From Monoplex corrugatus (taxonomy: Eukaryota > Mollusca > Gastropoda > Littorinimorpha > Ranellidae), in the NCBI GenBank assembly GCA_030674185.1, contig CM060307.1, forward strand, positions 47,676,181 to 47,740,180: a stretch of DNA of 64,000 nucleotides. The letters are read 5' to 3'. Both the position numbers and the translations under genes were made by a program. Within the stretch, counting starts at the first letter, position 1, and each line of letters opens with the position of its first letter. Below the pieces are notes generated by a model. It saw only the letters and a list, made by a program, of their open reading frames with translations. It had not been told where the DNA came from and searched no databases. This document shows, one piece after another, positions 23,430 through 34,642 of this stretch.

Positions 23430-23910
23430 AGTGCGTACACTCTGTGTGTGTGTTACACTTGTGTGTGTGTGAGAGAGTGTGTGTGCGTGAATATGTGTGT
23501 GTATGTGTGTGTGTATACACTTTGTGTGTATGTATACACTCTGTGTGTGTGTATGTGTGTTAACACTCTATGTGTATGTGTGTGTATGTGTGTGTGTGTT
23601 TTGTGTGTGTGTGTGTGTGTGTACACTCGGTGTGTGTGTGTGTATACACTGTGGGAATGTGTGTGTGTACATTGTGTGTGTGCGTGTGTGTATGTGTTTG
23701 TGTGTGTAAATGTGTGTGTGCGTGCGTGTGTCCGTGCGTGCGCGCGCGCGCGCGTGTGTGTGTGTGCGTGCCTGCCTGCGTGTGTGTGTCTGTCTGTGTG
23801 TCTATGTGTCTGTGTGCATTAATGTGTGTGTGTGTTGTGTGTCTGTGAATCTGTGTGTCTATGCATATGTGTGTTTGTGTGTATGAACGTGTGTGTGTGA
23901 CGGGCTGCTA
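22440..23910. repeat. 1.45-kb GT-rich cryptic minisatellite
   Basis: GT runs alternate with TACACTCTGTGTGT-type phrases of variable spacing. A GTACGTATATCCTCTGTGTG phrase recurs in the middle (about 22863-23105). All long frames are Cys/Val or Thr/His polymers and are not genes. The sequence is almost entirely alternating purine-pyrimidine. Confidence 0.95.
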
Positions 23911-23984
23911 AGCAAGCCTGAGACGTTTATTTTGATCACTGAATGAATACAGTTTAGACAGACGCATAAACTTTTCATACGGCA

Positions 23985-24203
23985 GTTCTGATTTCATCCT
24001 TATCGGCTAAAAGTTGTCTTGATAGTTGATAAGCCTGTTGTCTGATTTCATCCTTATTGGCTAAAGTTGTGTTGATAGTTGATAAGCCTGTTCTCTGATT
24101 TCATCCTTATTGGCTAAAAGTCGTGCTGATAGTTGATAAGCCTGTTCTCTGATTTCATCCTTATTGGCTAAAAGTCGTGTTGATAGTTGATAAGCCTGTT
24201 CTC
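23985..24203. repeat. 54-bp minisatellite, 4 copies
   Basis: The unit starts TCTGATTTCATCCTTATTGG and ends GATAGTTGATAAGCCTGTTC. The four copies are nearly identical, indicating recent duplication. Confidence 0.9.
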
Positions 24204-24394
24204 AAATGATGTAATGATCATCAGAGTCAAACTGAATGAAAGAAATCTATAATGAATGTGGTATGTAATGTATTGGTGCAGTACTGTGGAGGAACGGATA
24301 ACATTATTCATGAATACACATTGAAGAAATCTCCACAAAGTACTGTGTATCATCACTCCCTTCTCCAACTTTACCATTATAATATATGTCTCCT

Positions 24395-24403
24395 TACACA
24401 CAG

Positions 24404-24496
<93 letters not shown>

Positions 24497-24498
24497 AG

Positions 24499-24530
<32 letters not shown>

Positions 24531-24555
24531 ACATACACAAAACACACACACACAA

Positions 24556-24651
<96 letters not shown>

Positions 24652-24721
24652 CACAAAACACAACACACACACATATATACACACATACACAAAACACACA
24701 CACAAATACACACACATACAC

Positions 24722-24796
<75 letters not shown>
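24395..24796. repeat. CA-TA-CA compound microsatellite
   Basis: CA runs with small interruptions, a TA block at 24593-24645, then CA to 24795. Confidence 0.95.
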
Positions 24797-25372
24797 CGTT
24801 TACTTTGTAATGGAAAGATTTACGTCCTCCGTTGCTCAGTACGCGCCACTGACAAGCATTCAACTGCGCCTCGATCTCCTTCCAAAATATCAACCTAAAA
24901 AAAGTTAATTATTGAAATTTATCAACCAGCCCGCGTGTGGGTCTATGAAGAGAACCCCCAGCCATCCGCATGTTTCTGCACGTGCGCTACTAAAAGCCAA
25001 CAATGCGCCGGTCGAAGACTGGAACTGGTTTCATTTTCAACGAATATAATTGATTGGTGTCCGGAAGCCACGTGACCCGCACGTAGAGCGCGAACGACCT
25101 TTTCATCCAGCAATCTTCAATGACTCCAAGCCCTTCTCATCGAGGGAGGCGACTGTTCACTTTTGTTAGTGCAAATCAGCTTTGGAGGAGCTGACCTGCT
25201 GATGGAAATTTGTCATGGCATGATAATGCAGTGAAGACTGTGGCACCGAAATCAGTGCAGATTCTTCTTTGGTTTCGTTTAAGCTCAAGCGTGCTTGTTT
25301 ATAAATATAATACAGCAGAGGAAATGTCACTTCTTTGTTTGTTTGATTTTTTTTTTTTTTTGGTCTATTTTT
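24797..25372. other. Unique sequence, possible conserved non-coding DNA
   Basis: No shared repeats. Contains a CACGTG E-box (about 25068) and an A-T-rich homeodomain-like site (AATATAATTGATTGG, about 25044). No coding frame of note. Whether it is conserved cannot be judged here. Confidence 0.3.
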
Positions 25373-25600
25373 AAGTTTCAGTTTCTCAAGATGACGTCTC
25401 TGCGCTCGGACCGAATTCCATATGCACTAATGTCACAGGTGCCATGTGTATGGTGATCATGGCACATGCCTTAAACCTGCATATAAACCCATGAGCTGGC
25501 CAGGTCCTGAGGCCCTACCTAGATTATGTTTTACCAAGTTTATATTTTATACTGGTATTTTATCAGCCTACCACTGGAATAATCTTGGTAACATGTAAAC
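25373..25600 (-). mobile_element. SINE-like family F, minus copy
   Basis: On plus it starts TTTCAGTTTCTCAAGATGACG and contains CATGAGCTGGCCAGGTCCTG and a distal CATGTAAACGACATG segment. It matches 39130-39376 in reverse and the outer arms of the foldback at 15.2-16.7 kb. Confidence 0.8.
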
Positions 25601-25827
25601 GACATGTGTATGTGTGCATCTTACCTTCAAAAAAGGAACATATTATATGATGTAAATAAATGAATAATTAGGAATTACTTCAAAAGTATGTTCTGAGGAG
25701 ACATCACGTAAAACTGACAGGATTAGTTTTGAAACGACGCTTAGGTCGATCTTTAAAATGATACGTCGATCTTTATAAAATCTAAAACAAGTGCGAATGC
25801 CAGCGCTCAAGCAAACCAGAAAAACAC

Positions 25828-26114
25828 GAAAATAGAATCAGAACGCGCAGTTAATACAACCAGACAAGACAGGCACAAATTTTCGGCCAACTGGCCTTTG
25901 TCAAGCGTGAATGTAAGCTCATAAACAAACACACGTGTCCTCTTCTCTCAATGGGCGAAGCAGCAGGGAAAAGTTTCAGTCTTTTGCTCCTAATTTTTAT
26001 ATTTGGTGTGTGTTTGTTTGTGATCTTACATTCACTTGACAAAGGCCAGTTGGCCGAAATTTGCGCCAGTCTTGTCTGGTTGTATTAAATACGCGTTCTG
26101 ATTTTATTTTCGCG
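25828..26114. mobile_element. Foldback / long-TIR MITE
   Basis: Arms of about 110 bases (25828-25937 and 26005-26114) are reverse complements. They share AATCAGAACGCG, TACAACCAGACAAGAC, TTCGGCCAACTGGCC and TTTGTCAAG. The loop is about 67 bases. A one-arm copy lies at 60815-60920. Confidence 0.85.
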
Positions 26115-26377
26115 TCGATCTGTGTTGTTCAGATTTCAGGCAAATTCCATGGTTTACACAAACATTATGTAGGATTGGCAGCAGGCCTATAGCGGACAGC
26201 ACTGTACAGATAACAGAACAGACCATTACCAGCTCAGTCAAAACGCCTGTACAGAGTACAACAGTTTTTTTTTTTTTATAGACAAACAGACATGTAGGCT
26301 GGACAGATAAAGAGATAGATAAGAGGGGCTGGGTAGTGGGAGATAGCGAAATCAGTTTTCTAACCCCCCCCCCTCCC
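26115..26377. other. Unique spacer
   Basis: T run at 26265-26278 and a C run at 26365-26374; no gene seen. Confidence 0.35.
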
Positions 26378-26488
26378 CTGAGGGAGTCAGAGTCAATGGG
26401 TTACAGTTTTTGCGGCTGGTGGATAGGGTGAGGAAATCAAAGGGTTAAGTTTTTATAGTTGGTGGATAGGTGCGGGAGTCAAAGGTTT
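26378..26488. mobile_element. TTAA-type palindromic MITE, right-half fragment
   Basis: Only the right part remains: two successive GGTGGATAGG..GGGAGTCAAAGG or GGAAATCAAAGGG segments. Confidence 0.75.
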
Positions 26489-26600
26489 GATTAATTGTGC
26501 ATTATTAGCCTGACTGATTTTTCATTCAAAGCGTTGTCTTTCTTAATTATGGATTATTAGCCTGACTGATTTTTCATTCAAAGCGTTGTCTTTCTGCAAT
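26489..26600. repeat. Direct duplication, two copies of about 54 bp
   Basis: ATTATTAGCCTGACTGATTT followed by TTCATTCAAAGCGTTGTCTT occurs twice in a row. Confidence 0.9.
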
Positions 26601-26837
26601 ACCAAAAACCAAAAGTTGTATACAGGAAGCTTTGTCTATAAAAAGTAAGGAGTGAGATGATGGACATAGGCGTTGTACACGTTCTATGGAGTCTGGATCA
26701 CGATATCGCTTTTTTAGATCGAACACTGATCAGACAAGGGATTCAATAACAAAATGAAATTGATAAATAAAGATATGTCCAAAGTTGGGAGTTTAACTCC
26801 ATGTCTTATTGTCTACAATATAGATTGTCATTGTTGT

Positions 26838-27027
26838 TTAACCCTTTGACTCTCACACCCTATCCACCAACTACAAAACTTACCCTTTTGACTCCCTCAC
26901 ACTATCCACCAGCTTCCTGTAGGAAGCTGGTGCACAGGGTGAGAGAGTCACAGGGTTGTTTTTGCTTTGTTAGCATGGTTGACAATGCAGGATGCTGCTG
27001 GACAGAGTGTGGGAGTCAAAGGGTTAA
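26838..27027. mobile_element. TTAA-type nested palindromic MITE
   Basis: TTAACCCTTTGACTCTC at left and GGGAGTCAAAGGGTTAA at right, with an inner core CCACCAGCTTCCTG / TAGGAAGCTGGTG. Confidence 0.9.
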
Positions 27028-27065
27028 AGGCCAGCCGGCTGCGCAGAGCCATATCAAGGCACCAT
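27028..27065 (-). mobile_element. Dispersed repeat family C, terminal fragment
   Basis: Only the GGCCAGCCGGCTGCGCAGAG end of the family remains; an ATAA-rich tail-like segment follows at 27070-27115. Confidence 0.55.
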
Positions 27066-27185
27066 ACATGGAAATAAATAAATAAACAATATATAGATAA
27101 ATAAACAATAATAAAAAGGATAATTGATTAACACCTCAGATATCCTCTGTAAGAACAAATTCATTTTTTTCTTTGTGCAATCTTT

Positions 27186-27725
27186 CCCCTGAGGGGATGC
27201 CGGGGGCTCTTTCAGATATATAATATTCCCACCTGGAAATTCTATGCCAGAGATTTCCTCTTTTCTGTCACTCTTTGTTTCTTTCTTCCTCCTTTGCTTT
27301 CTGTCACTTCTTGCTATCATTTTCTGCCTTGCTGGTCCATTCACCTGTATGTGTTTGATGAAGTCTTACATACTTTCTCTTAGGATTGATAATTGGGTTC
27401 ATGTATTAAAAGTAATTTTTGGCTCTAGGGTAATGAGATATGCGAAAGAAGTTTTGGGTAATTTAGGCCCGTTTTATATATGTTTTAGTGTCCTTAATTA
27501 TGTTTAAATTTGTATTCAGGTATTTTTTAAATCCCCTGTGCGATAAATTGGACGGAGTGGTCAACACCAGGGGTATGTTCTTAGATTATGTGTGGGAATG
27601 CATTGATATGATTTTGTGTGTGTGTGTGTCTTTCTTTTCCTGTTGAAGTATTGTGTATGTTTCGATGCAGTTATAGCCCTAATAATATGGCTCTGCGCAG
27701 TCGGCTGGGCTTTAAACAAAAATAA
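27186..27725 (+). mobile_element. Dispersed repeat family C, full-length copy
   Basis: Ends GCAGTCGGCTGGGCTTTAAAC with an A-rich tail. Aligns over its length with 16912-17465 and 38325-38890. Confidence 0.8.
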
Positions 27726-28497
27726 CAGCAAATAACAGTTTGTGTTATCTATGCGTTGTTACTCTGTTACAATTCACTTTGGACTATTACGTCTAGTCAC
27801 AGTTTATACATGGAAAATCTACAGAAACTCAAGATTTCAGATCACTTTGCTTCACTTTTGCCAGCCTAAAACGCGTCACAGTAAGTGGCTTTTAACGGAC
27901 TTACTACTGGCAACTAGCATCACCGTAACGAGCTGTCAGACACAAGTTTATAAAATTTGACTAAAGCTGTCCTCACTGTCTTGCCACCGGCCTGAAACAG
28001 CATCATCAGTGTCAAGAGCCCTTTCAGGCAAATTGTCGACTGCTCGCTTTCCTCGTGGCGTTGCGGGGTGCTCTCCCTTGTGATCGCGCCTTGCACGAGG
28101 CGAATTAACAAAGCGAAGTATTTCAGCCGTTGATCCGTTACCTGCCAGAACCGTTATTCAGTTCCGTGGCAAGGATGTACCGCTAAGTCATTCATTCACC
28201 CGAAACCTTTGGCTGTCGTCACTCGAATCGATTGCTACAAACTGTGTACAAGGCATAGAAAAGTACTGGGTGTCAAGTCATTACTTGTAATTCGTGTTGT
28301 CTGTTTGTTAAAAATGTTAAAGTCTTGTTTAATTAAAAAAAAAGTCTGTTCAATGTAAAGTCACGGTGGTAAATCTTGACATGATCTTCGACAACAATTG
28401 TGATTGATTCGGAATGTTCGTAGCTGACGGTCACATTAAAATAAAAAAAAGTTCGAACACTAGCATTATACTCGCTAAACTGAGCTACGCACTCGAA

Positions 28498-28500
<3 letters not shown>
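27726..28500. other. Unique sequence, no gene assigned
   Basis: Frames of 60-72 codons lack family resemblance. The CpG-containing part at 28020-28210 differs from the AT-rich surroundings and could be regulatory. Confidence 0.3.

Positions 28501-28573
<73 letters not shown>
28501..28573. repeat. CT microsatellite
   Basis: About 73 bases of CT with one interruption. Confidence 0.95.
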
Positions 28574-28578
<5 letters not shown>

Positions 28579-29160
28579 TGTTGAATTATACGTTCCCCCC
28601 CCCACTTTTTTTTTTCTTTTTTGTATTCTCTTTTTGATTTGTTGATTTGTGTGTTTTCCTGTTTTCCTTTCTTTCGTTTTCTTTTTGATTTTTTACGAGA
28701 ATAGAAGTTTATGGACAAGGGACAAATCTGAGACAATATCTATCGATTATTGTGTTTTCAGTGTGCCAATCAATTCGGTAGTGTGGCCGGTGATGGGTGT
28801 GGGTGAGCTGTTCCATTTGTCGAAAAGCCAAAGTTTTTCACATCAAAACCCCACCCGAGATCGCGTACGTAGCGTTTTGCGTTGGATCGAGGGGTCTTTG
28901 TTTAGTTTCTGGCAGGTTTTGGAATGGCAAAAGAGTGATAATTGCCTCATTAACAAATTCTAATCATTGTTTCACATACACATACGCACGAATGCTTGCT
29001 CGCACTTATAGGCACGCAAACGTGCACGCACACACGTGCAAGCATGCACAACTCGTCCATTTATCAGTTTAATTTCTGTGGTTTATGTCTATTGTACTAT
29101 TGCAGATCAACAATGCAAATGTTGCTCTCCGATTTTCCTTTTTGCCATAACGATTAACCC
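28574..29160. other. Unique sequence, possible conserved non-coding DNA
   Basis: 28690-28970 is non-repetitive with several A-T-rich homeodomain-like sites (ATCGATTATTG, CCAATCAATTCG, GATAATTGCCTCATTAAC). CA-like sequence follows at 28975-29050. No exon assigned. Confidence 0.3.
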
Positions 29161-29460
29161 TTTAACGAGACAGTCTTGATGGAGGCAGATACAAGAAGAT
29201 CATCGATAAGAAAGATTAGGACAGGCAACATTTATAAGCCATTTTATGAGGAAAGGGGAATTAGAGCACCTGGTCACAACAGGAAAGCTGGAGGGAAAGA
29301 GAACACCAGACAGACCCAGGGAGAAAATATTGGACGGACTTGCAGGGTGGCTGAGGACAGAGAGGGTGGAAGATGTGCTTGCGGCAACAAAGGATAGACA
29401 CATATGGAGGGCCATGATCGCCAACGCCATGCGGGAGGGCCCTGATGATGATGATGATTA
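29161..29460 (+). pseudogene. LINE family E ORF2 3' end with GAT tail
   Basis: The translation reads NETVLMEADTRRS, then after a frameshift MRKGELEHLVTTGKLEGKRT, REKILDGLAGWLR and WRAMIANAMREGPDD. This is the C-terminal end of a LINE ORF2. The coding region grades into a GATGATGAT tail, where the TTAA of the next MITE begins. Best copy of the family in the window; others are at 17563, 21395, 32935, 40965 and 50205. Confidence 0.8.
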
Positions 29461-29652
29461 ACCCTTTGACTCCCGCACCCTGTCCACTAGCATCCTACAT
29501 AGTCAACCATGCTAGCAAAACAAAACAAAAATTAACCCTTTGGTTCCCTCACCCTATCAACAGCTTCCCGCAGGAAGCTGATGGATAGGATGAGGGAAGC
29601 AAAGGGTTAATTTTTGCTGCTGGTGGATAGAGTGCGGGAGTCAAAGGGTTAA
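29458..29652. mobile_element. TTAA-type nested palindromic MITE
   Basis: TTAACCCTTTGACTCCCGCA at left and GGGAGTCAAAGGGTTAA at right. Inner palindrome CAACAGCTTCCCG / CAGGAAGCTGATGG. It sits at the GAT tail of a LINE copy. Confidence 0.9.
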
Positions 29653-29819
29653 CATTTTCCCTTCAGCGATTAATGTCCTGTTTTATAGTGAGGGAGAGCT
29701 GGAATTTCTGACATGGAAAATGAAGCCACTAATAAGTTTAGTGGAAGACGATTCATCTAAAAAAAAAGTGTTAGTGAACCGTATCCACAGTGCAACAAAT
29801 ATCCTTCAGCGACATTTAC

Positions 29820-30137
29820 CTCGGGCTGCTTGGTTCTTTTGACAGAACCGTGAACTCAAGATCTGATGTCTCAAGTTCAACCCCAGCCTGCAACATTAAA
29901 AACTGACCTGTTGGCTGCCTATCTTAATGTTTCCATGATTCTAGTGGCGTCAGCTTAGTGCTTCAAAAAGTCTCCTCCCCTCTCCTCCCCAATTTCAAGA
30001 CTTTTCCAGCGTATATGATTTTGCACAGGCTAAGGGAGTCTGCCAGATAATTCTTGGCAGATTTGGGTGGAGCACATATGGAATTGTCCGAGAGCGATGA
30101 ATCTCTCTTTAACAAACTCCAAACTCTAAACTCCTAT
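29820..30137 (+). mobile_element. SINE family A
   Basis: tRNA-like head with B-box-like CAAGTTCAACCCCAG (about 29873-29887), body with TTTGGGTGGAGCACATATGG, and an end rich in AAACTCC. Confidence 0.8.
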
Positions 30138-30768
30138 TATGGCGCAGACGAAGACGATTTCTCCCATCGTAGATTGGGGCAATTCAAGTCGAACTGTACA
30201 CAATTCCTGAAAATCCATTGAACCTTGACACTGATAACCCGTTTGCTGGGCAGGCAGTTTTGACAGTTGACCTCCAGGACCGAATCACCCCGCCCATTCC
30301 CCCACCCCTCGCCCGGCCCCCTTCCATCCCTTATCATCAGCGCGTTCTCAACGACGTCAGGTAGGCCTACCTGCGTATACCCCCGTTTTTCCGCGTGATC
30401 TTCACACCTCGCCCTGATCACCTCCACTTGTGCATTGTCTTTCCCTGTTGATCGCCACCCGCGTGTTGACAGGTGGGAAGAATGGCGAGGGGCGGACAAG
30501 TTGGGGCGTCTCCCTATAGCCCGGGTAGATCCGGCGGGATTACGAGTGGGACAAGACTACCGTTAAAGGCTAAACAGTAAGAAGCCAGCACAAGTGACTG
30601 TGGAGTCTATTGCAACGGCGATTGGAGTTTCTAATAACTTGGAGAGGGGATGGGGAGAGGAATCACACAGTCATGAAGCATGACTGGTGTTCAGTGTCTT
30701 GTCCATCTTCGTTACATCTTTAAGGAGGTCTGCATTCAAACTCGACCTCATGAAGCCACCACATGTGC

Positions 30769-30771
<3 letters not shown>
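30138..30771. other. GC-rich unique segment
   Basis: Locally CpG-rich (30280-30540) against AT-rich flanks. A 120-codon minus frame (30499-30137) is open but unrecognised, with no clear splice borders. It could be a promoter or enhancer island or an untranslated exon. Confidence 0.3.
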
Positions 30772-30831
<60 letters not shown>

Positions 30832-30846
30832 TTCTCTCTCTCTCCT

Positions 30847-30881
<35 letters not shown>

Positions 30882-30890
30882 ACTCTCAAA
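30772..30890. repeat. CT microsatellite
   Basis: CT run with TTTCT interruptions. Confidence 0.95.
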
Positions 30891-31042
30891 CCACATGAAG
30901 TGATATAAATGTGGCCTCCCCCCCCCCTCCCCCAGTTCCTACCGACTGTCGTGGAACCTTGTGGTCAGAGGAGTTGTAGTCGGCCCAAAGACAGGTTCTA
31001 TCCATAACGTCTTTGAGTCACCCATATCTCCTGTCGTTTGAC

Positions 31043-31197
31043 TTAACCCTTTGACTCTCTCGCCCTGTCCATCATCATCTTGGATTGTCAACCATGCTAG
31101 CAAAACAAAACAAAAACTTAACCCTTTGACTCCCTCATCCTATCCACCAGCTTCCTGCAGGAACTTGGTGGATAGGGTGAGGGAGTCAAATGGTTAA
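31043..31197. mobile_element. TTAA-type nested palindromic MITE, right outer arm missing
   Basis: TTAACCCTTTGACTCTCTCG at left. The inner palindrome ends GGGAGTCAAATGGTTAA, after which the element stops. Confidence 0.85.
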
Positions 31198-31264
31198 CAG
31201 AAGCGGCATCACTGCAATATTATGATCAGCTGTTTGGTCCTCTTGACCACGGAGGCAAGATGGA

Positions 31265-31365
31265 ATGAAGCACACACACACACACAAGTGCACAGATATG
31301 TTGCGAGTGAGCGAGCGAGCGAACGAACGAGAGAGAGAGAGAGAGATAGACGGGGAGAGAGAGAG

Positions 31366-31408
<43 letters not shown>

Positions 31409-31690
31409 GGGACAGAGAGCGAGAGAGAGACGAGGAGAGAGAGAGACGGGGGGAGAGAGAGAGAGACGGAGAGAGAGAGAGACGGGAGAGAGAGAGAGGG
31501 AGAGAGGAGGGAGAGAGAGAGAGGGAGAGGAGAGGAGAGAGACAAAGAGAGATGGGGAGAGAGAGAGATGGGTGAGAAAAAGGGGGAGAAGGAGGGAGGG
31601 AGGGAGGGAGAAAAAGGAGAGAGAGAGAAGAGGAGAGAGACAGAGAGAGACAGAGACAGAAACAGAGAGACAGACAGACAGAGAAAAGTG
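31265..31690. repeat. GA-rich microsatellite
   Basis: GA with GGGA, GACGG and GACA interruptions over 400 bases. Long Arg/Glu and Ser/Leu frames are artefacts. Confidence 0.95.
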
Positions 31691-32567
31691 TACATGTACA
31701 GTGACAGAACTGACTGACGAACGTTTCAGCCGTCTTCGGGCAATTAAGATACAGTTCTCGATACGCTAAACAACGCCTCAACGATCATGCTCTTGATAAA
31801 TGCATACAATGCAAATCCAAACAGCCGAGGAATCCACAGGAATTCTTGGTTTGACCGTCCAGAGACAGGAAGGTCGTTAAAGATGGACAGATTTCAAGCG
31901 AGCCTGCAGTGTGGTCGGTCCCGGTAAGAATACCATCCATTAAACTGACCAATGGACCAAACCTTCACCGCCCCCTCAAGGTAGAAGATCCATCTACTAA
32001 GAAGACCTTGGAACTAAAATGTCAAGATCTTCAGTGATGAGGATGATTGCTTGAGTCCGTACTGAATCTTCCTTCTGCTTCAGATCTTTCTCTGAATACG
32101 TCGTTTCGAAAAGTAAACTTTCCAAATGACTTTGATTGACTCCAAATATACCTGTGCGTTTGAATGCATTTACTCTGGTCAAAACGAACAAAACCATGTT
32201 AGTAAGTATTGTGTCATAGTGTGTCGATGTTGCTTGGTGTGTCTGTCTTGATATTTTGTAACTAAAGATACTAATGTATTTCGTTTTGTTCATTATTTGC
32301 ATGAAAACTTTTTTCTCCCTGCTCCAGCGTTGCTTGCACTTTTCGTGATGGTTATGGGTTTTTTTTCTATCTCAGTATCTACGCCAATTTGTTGGCCACA
32401 CAATCTGAGCATATCTCCATAATCTTATAATGATGCTGATGATGGAGAAAATAATCATGATGTTATGAAGTTCCATTTTGGATTGAGATTGAGTGACGAG
32501 AAATTTTAGCAACACTGTACGCTTACTTTCAAATATTCCTGGCATCAACCAGGAACAACAGTTTTTC
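31691..32567. other. Unique spacer
   Basis: A 101-codon minus frame (32302-31997) is unrecognised. A plus-strand GGTCCCG|GTAAGA donor-like site lies near 31923, without a convincing exon. No gene called. Confidence 0.35.
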
Positions 32568-32573
32568 ATCATC

Positions 32574-32659
<86 letters not shown>

Positions 32660-32671
32660 TCGTCGTCGTCG

Positions 32672-32709
<38 letters not shown>

Positions 32710-32934
32710 TCAACATCACCATTCATCATCATTCTCATCGTCGTCGTCGTGTTGTTATCATATTATTATTATTATTGTTGTTGTTGTTGTTGCATCATTT
32801 TAAATTGATTTAGTTTTCCAGTCTGTACATGGCAAATCGAGCAGGATAGGCGCCTCCGGTACGGCCTAACATCATCATCAATATCATCATATCATCATAT
32901 CATCATCATCGTCGTCGTCGTCGTCATCATGTGC
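32568..32934. repeat. CAT / CGT trinucleotide arrays
   Basis: About 95 bases of pure CAT, then CGT and CGTCAT blocks, ATT/GTT tracts, and a second CAT/CGT block (32870-32930) that abuts the LINE family E copy as its 3' tail. Confidence 0.95.
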
Positions 32935-33200
32935 CCTGCCGCGTGGCGTTGGCGATCATGGCCTTCCATACGAATCTATCCCTTGTCGCTGCAAGTACAT
33001 CTCCAACCCTCTCTGTCCTCAGCCACCCTGCAAGTCTGTTCATATTTTCTCATTGGGTCTACCTGGTGTTCTCTTTCCTTCCAGCTTTCCTGTTGTGACC
33101 AAGTGCTCTAATTTCTTTCCTCATAAAACGTCCTATAAAGGCTGCTCGGCCTAACTTACTTATCATTAAGAGTTCTGTTGTCTTGTATGTCTCATTGATT
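32935..33200 (-). pseudogene. LINE family E ORF2 3' end, with CAT-side tail
   Basis: Minus translation gives AAFIGRFMRK, followed in other frames by the GKLEGKRT- and WRAMIANA-type segments. The 3' end meets the trinucleotide array at 32870-32934. At least one frameshift. Confidence 0.75.
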
Positions 33201-33216
33201 AAATACTCATTGTTTG

Positions 33217-33410
33217 TTTAAACCCTTTGACTCCTGCACCCTGTCCATTAGCATCCTGCGTTGTCAACCATGCAAGCAAAACAAAAACTTAGCCCTTTGA
33301 TTCCCTCACCCTATCCACCAGCTTTCTGCAGGAAGCTGATGGATAGGGTGAAGGAATCAAAGGGTTAAGTTTTTGCTGTTGGTAGATAGGGCGTGGTGTC
33401 AACGGGTTAA
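33217..33410. mobile_element. TTAA-type nested palindromic MITE
   Basis: Left end TTTAAACCCTTTGACTCC, right end GTCAACGGGTTAA. Inner palindrome CCACCAGCTTTCTG / CAGGAAGCTGATGG. Confidence 0.9.
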
Positions 33411-33922
33411 TATGGCCATGAAGATCGATATCCGACTCTGCCATGTCATATTATGACTGGATTCCTTTAACACAGTCAATTTTTCATAGTGCTGTAATCT
33501 TCATTTTGACCTCTCGGTGTGGTCTTCATCAGAACGAGTGGTGGCTGCCTGTTTCGTTCTGTGTATGTGAGTGGCCGTCACGTACTGTGAGGACTTTGTT
33601 TGGTGTTTTTTGTTTTGTTTTTGGGATTTTTTGTTTTTGTTTTGTTTGTTTTTTGCTTTTTTTTTGGGGGGGAGGGGGGGCAGCCTTTTGCACCGTGTTT
33701 GTGTCACCGCCTCCTTACCGCTTATTTTGGCTGTCCAACACATCTCTAAATCCACATCGAAACCGAGGTCATCATGACAGCAAGGTATGAAGGCCATAGA
33801 ATCTGGAGAACTTTTTCTTAGTGCTTTAATGATGAGAACAGGGATGATAATGATGAAGCCATAGAGTTGCTTTCTTGGTTGAAACTGCGTAAGAGGGCTG
33901 TACTCTTCGTTAAAAGAAGAAT
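33411..33922. other. Unique spacer with T-rich and G-rich tracts
   Basis: T-rich with a G run at about 33665-33680. No gene recognised. Confidence 0.35.
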
Positions 33923-34002
33923 TATCATGGTGTCAACTAGGTCCGAGAGAAACAGACACTTGCGAAGTTGGTCAAGAAATTTGAGCAACACTCTTAATAA
34001 TG
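33923..34002. mobile_element. SINE family D internal fragment
   Basis: GTCCGAGAGAAACAGACACTTG and GTCAAGAAATTTGAGCAACAC-like phrases match 6612-6680 (shown here in parts). Confidence 0.6.
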
Positions 34003-34397
34003 CATTCATATAGCTTATATATGCATGCAGTCAATTAAACATATTATCTTGGATTTACAATTCCATACCACCACCCCACCACTCCATGTAAACGGCGTTT
34101 TAAACGTGTAAGAAATCTTCTGACTGGAATGGACCGCTGTAGTAGAAGTGAGCATGGCCGTTTCAGCTTGCAGGCTATTCAATACTAGTTAATTTCTGTG
34201 GCAAAATACTGACAATGAGATGATCACCCTGGGCCAGTGTTTGGACAGAGACGATGTTATCTCGCTGACAGTTGAGATACTCGTCAAGTGACACCACCTC
34301 AACAGGCACAAGACGCCTTTCGATTCACATTTCGACTAGCAAGTTTACTTTCGTTTTCTCGCTCCGCCCCTCCCCTCCTCCCCCTTCAATTTTAACC
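34003..34397. other. Unique spacer
   Basis: No recognised feature. Confidence 0.3.

Positions 34398-34642
<245 letters not shown>

Noticed and set aside
22362..24893. Long Cys/Val, Thr/His and Ile/Tyr open frames
   Set aside because: Direct translation of GT/CA/TA microsatellites; the same applies to Ser/Leu and Arg/Glu frames at 80-475, 31186-31781, 34272-34791, 35672-36247, 42485-42736 and 58112-58448.
30137..30499. 120-codon minus frame in a GC-rich island
   Set aside because: No domain or splice support; the frame can be open by GC composition.
31883..31930. Short plus-strand first exon (ATG to GGTCCCG|GTAAGA)
   Set aside because: Only about 15 codons and no promoter or partner exon visible.
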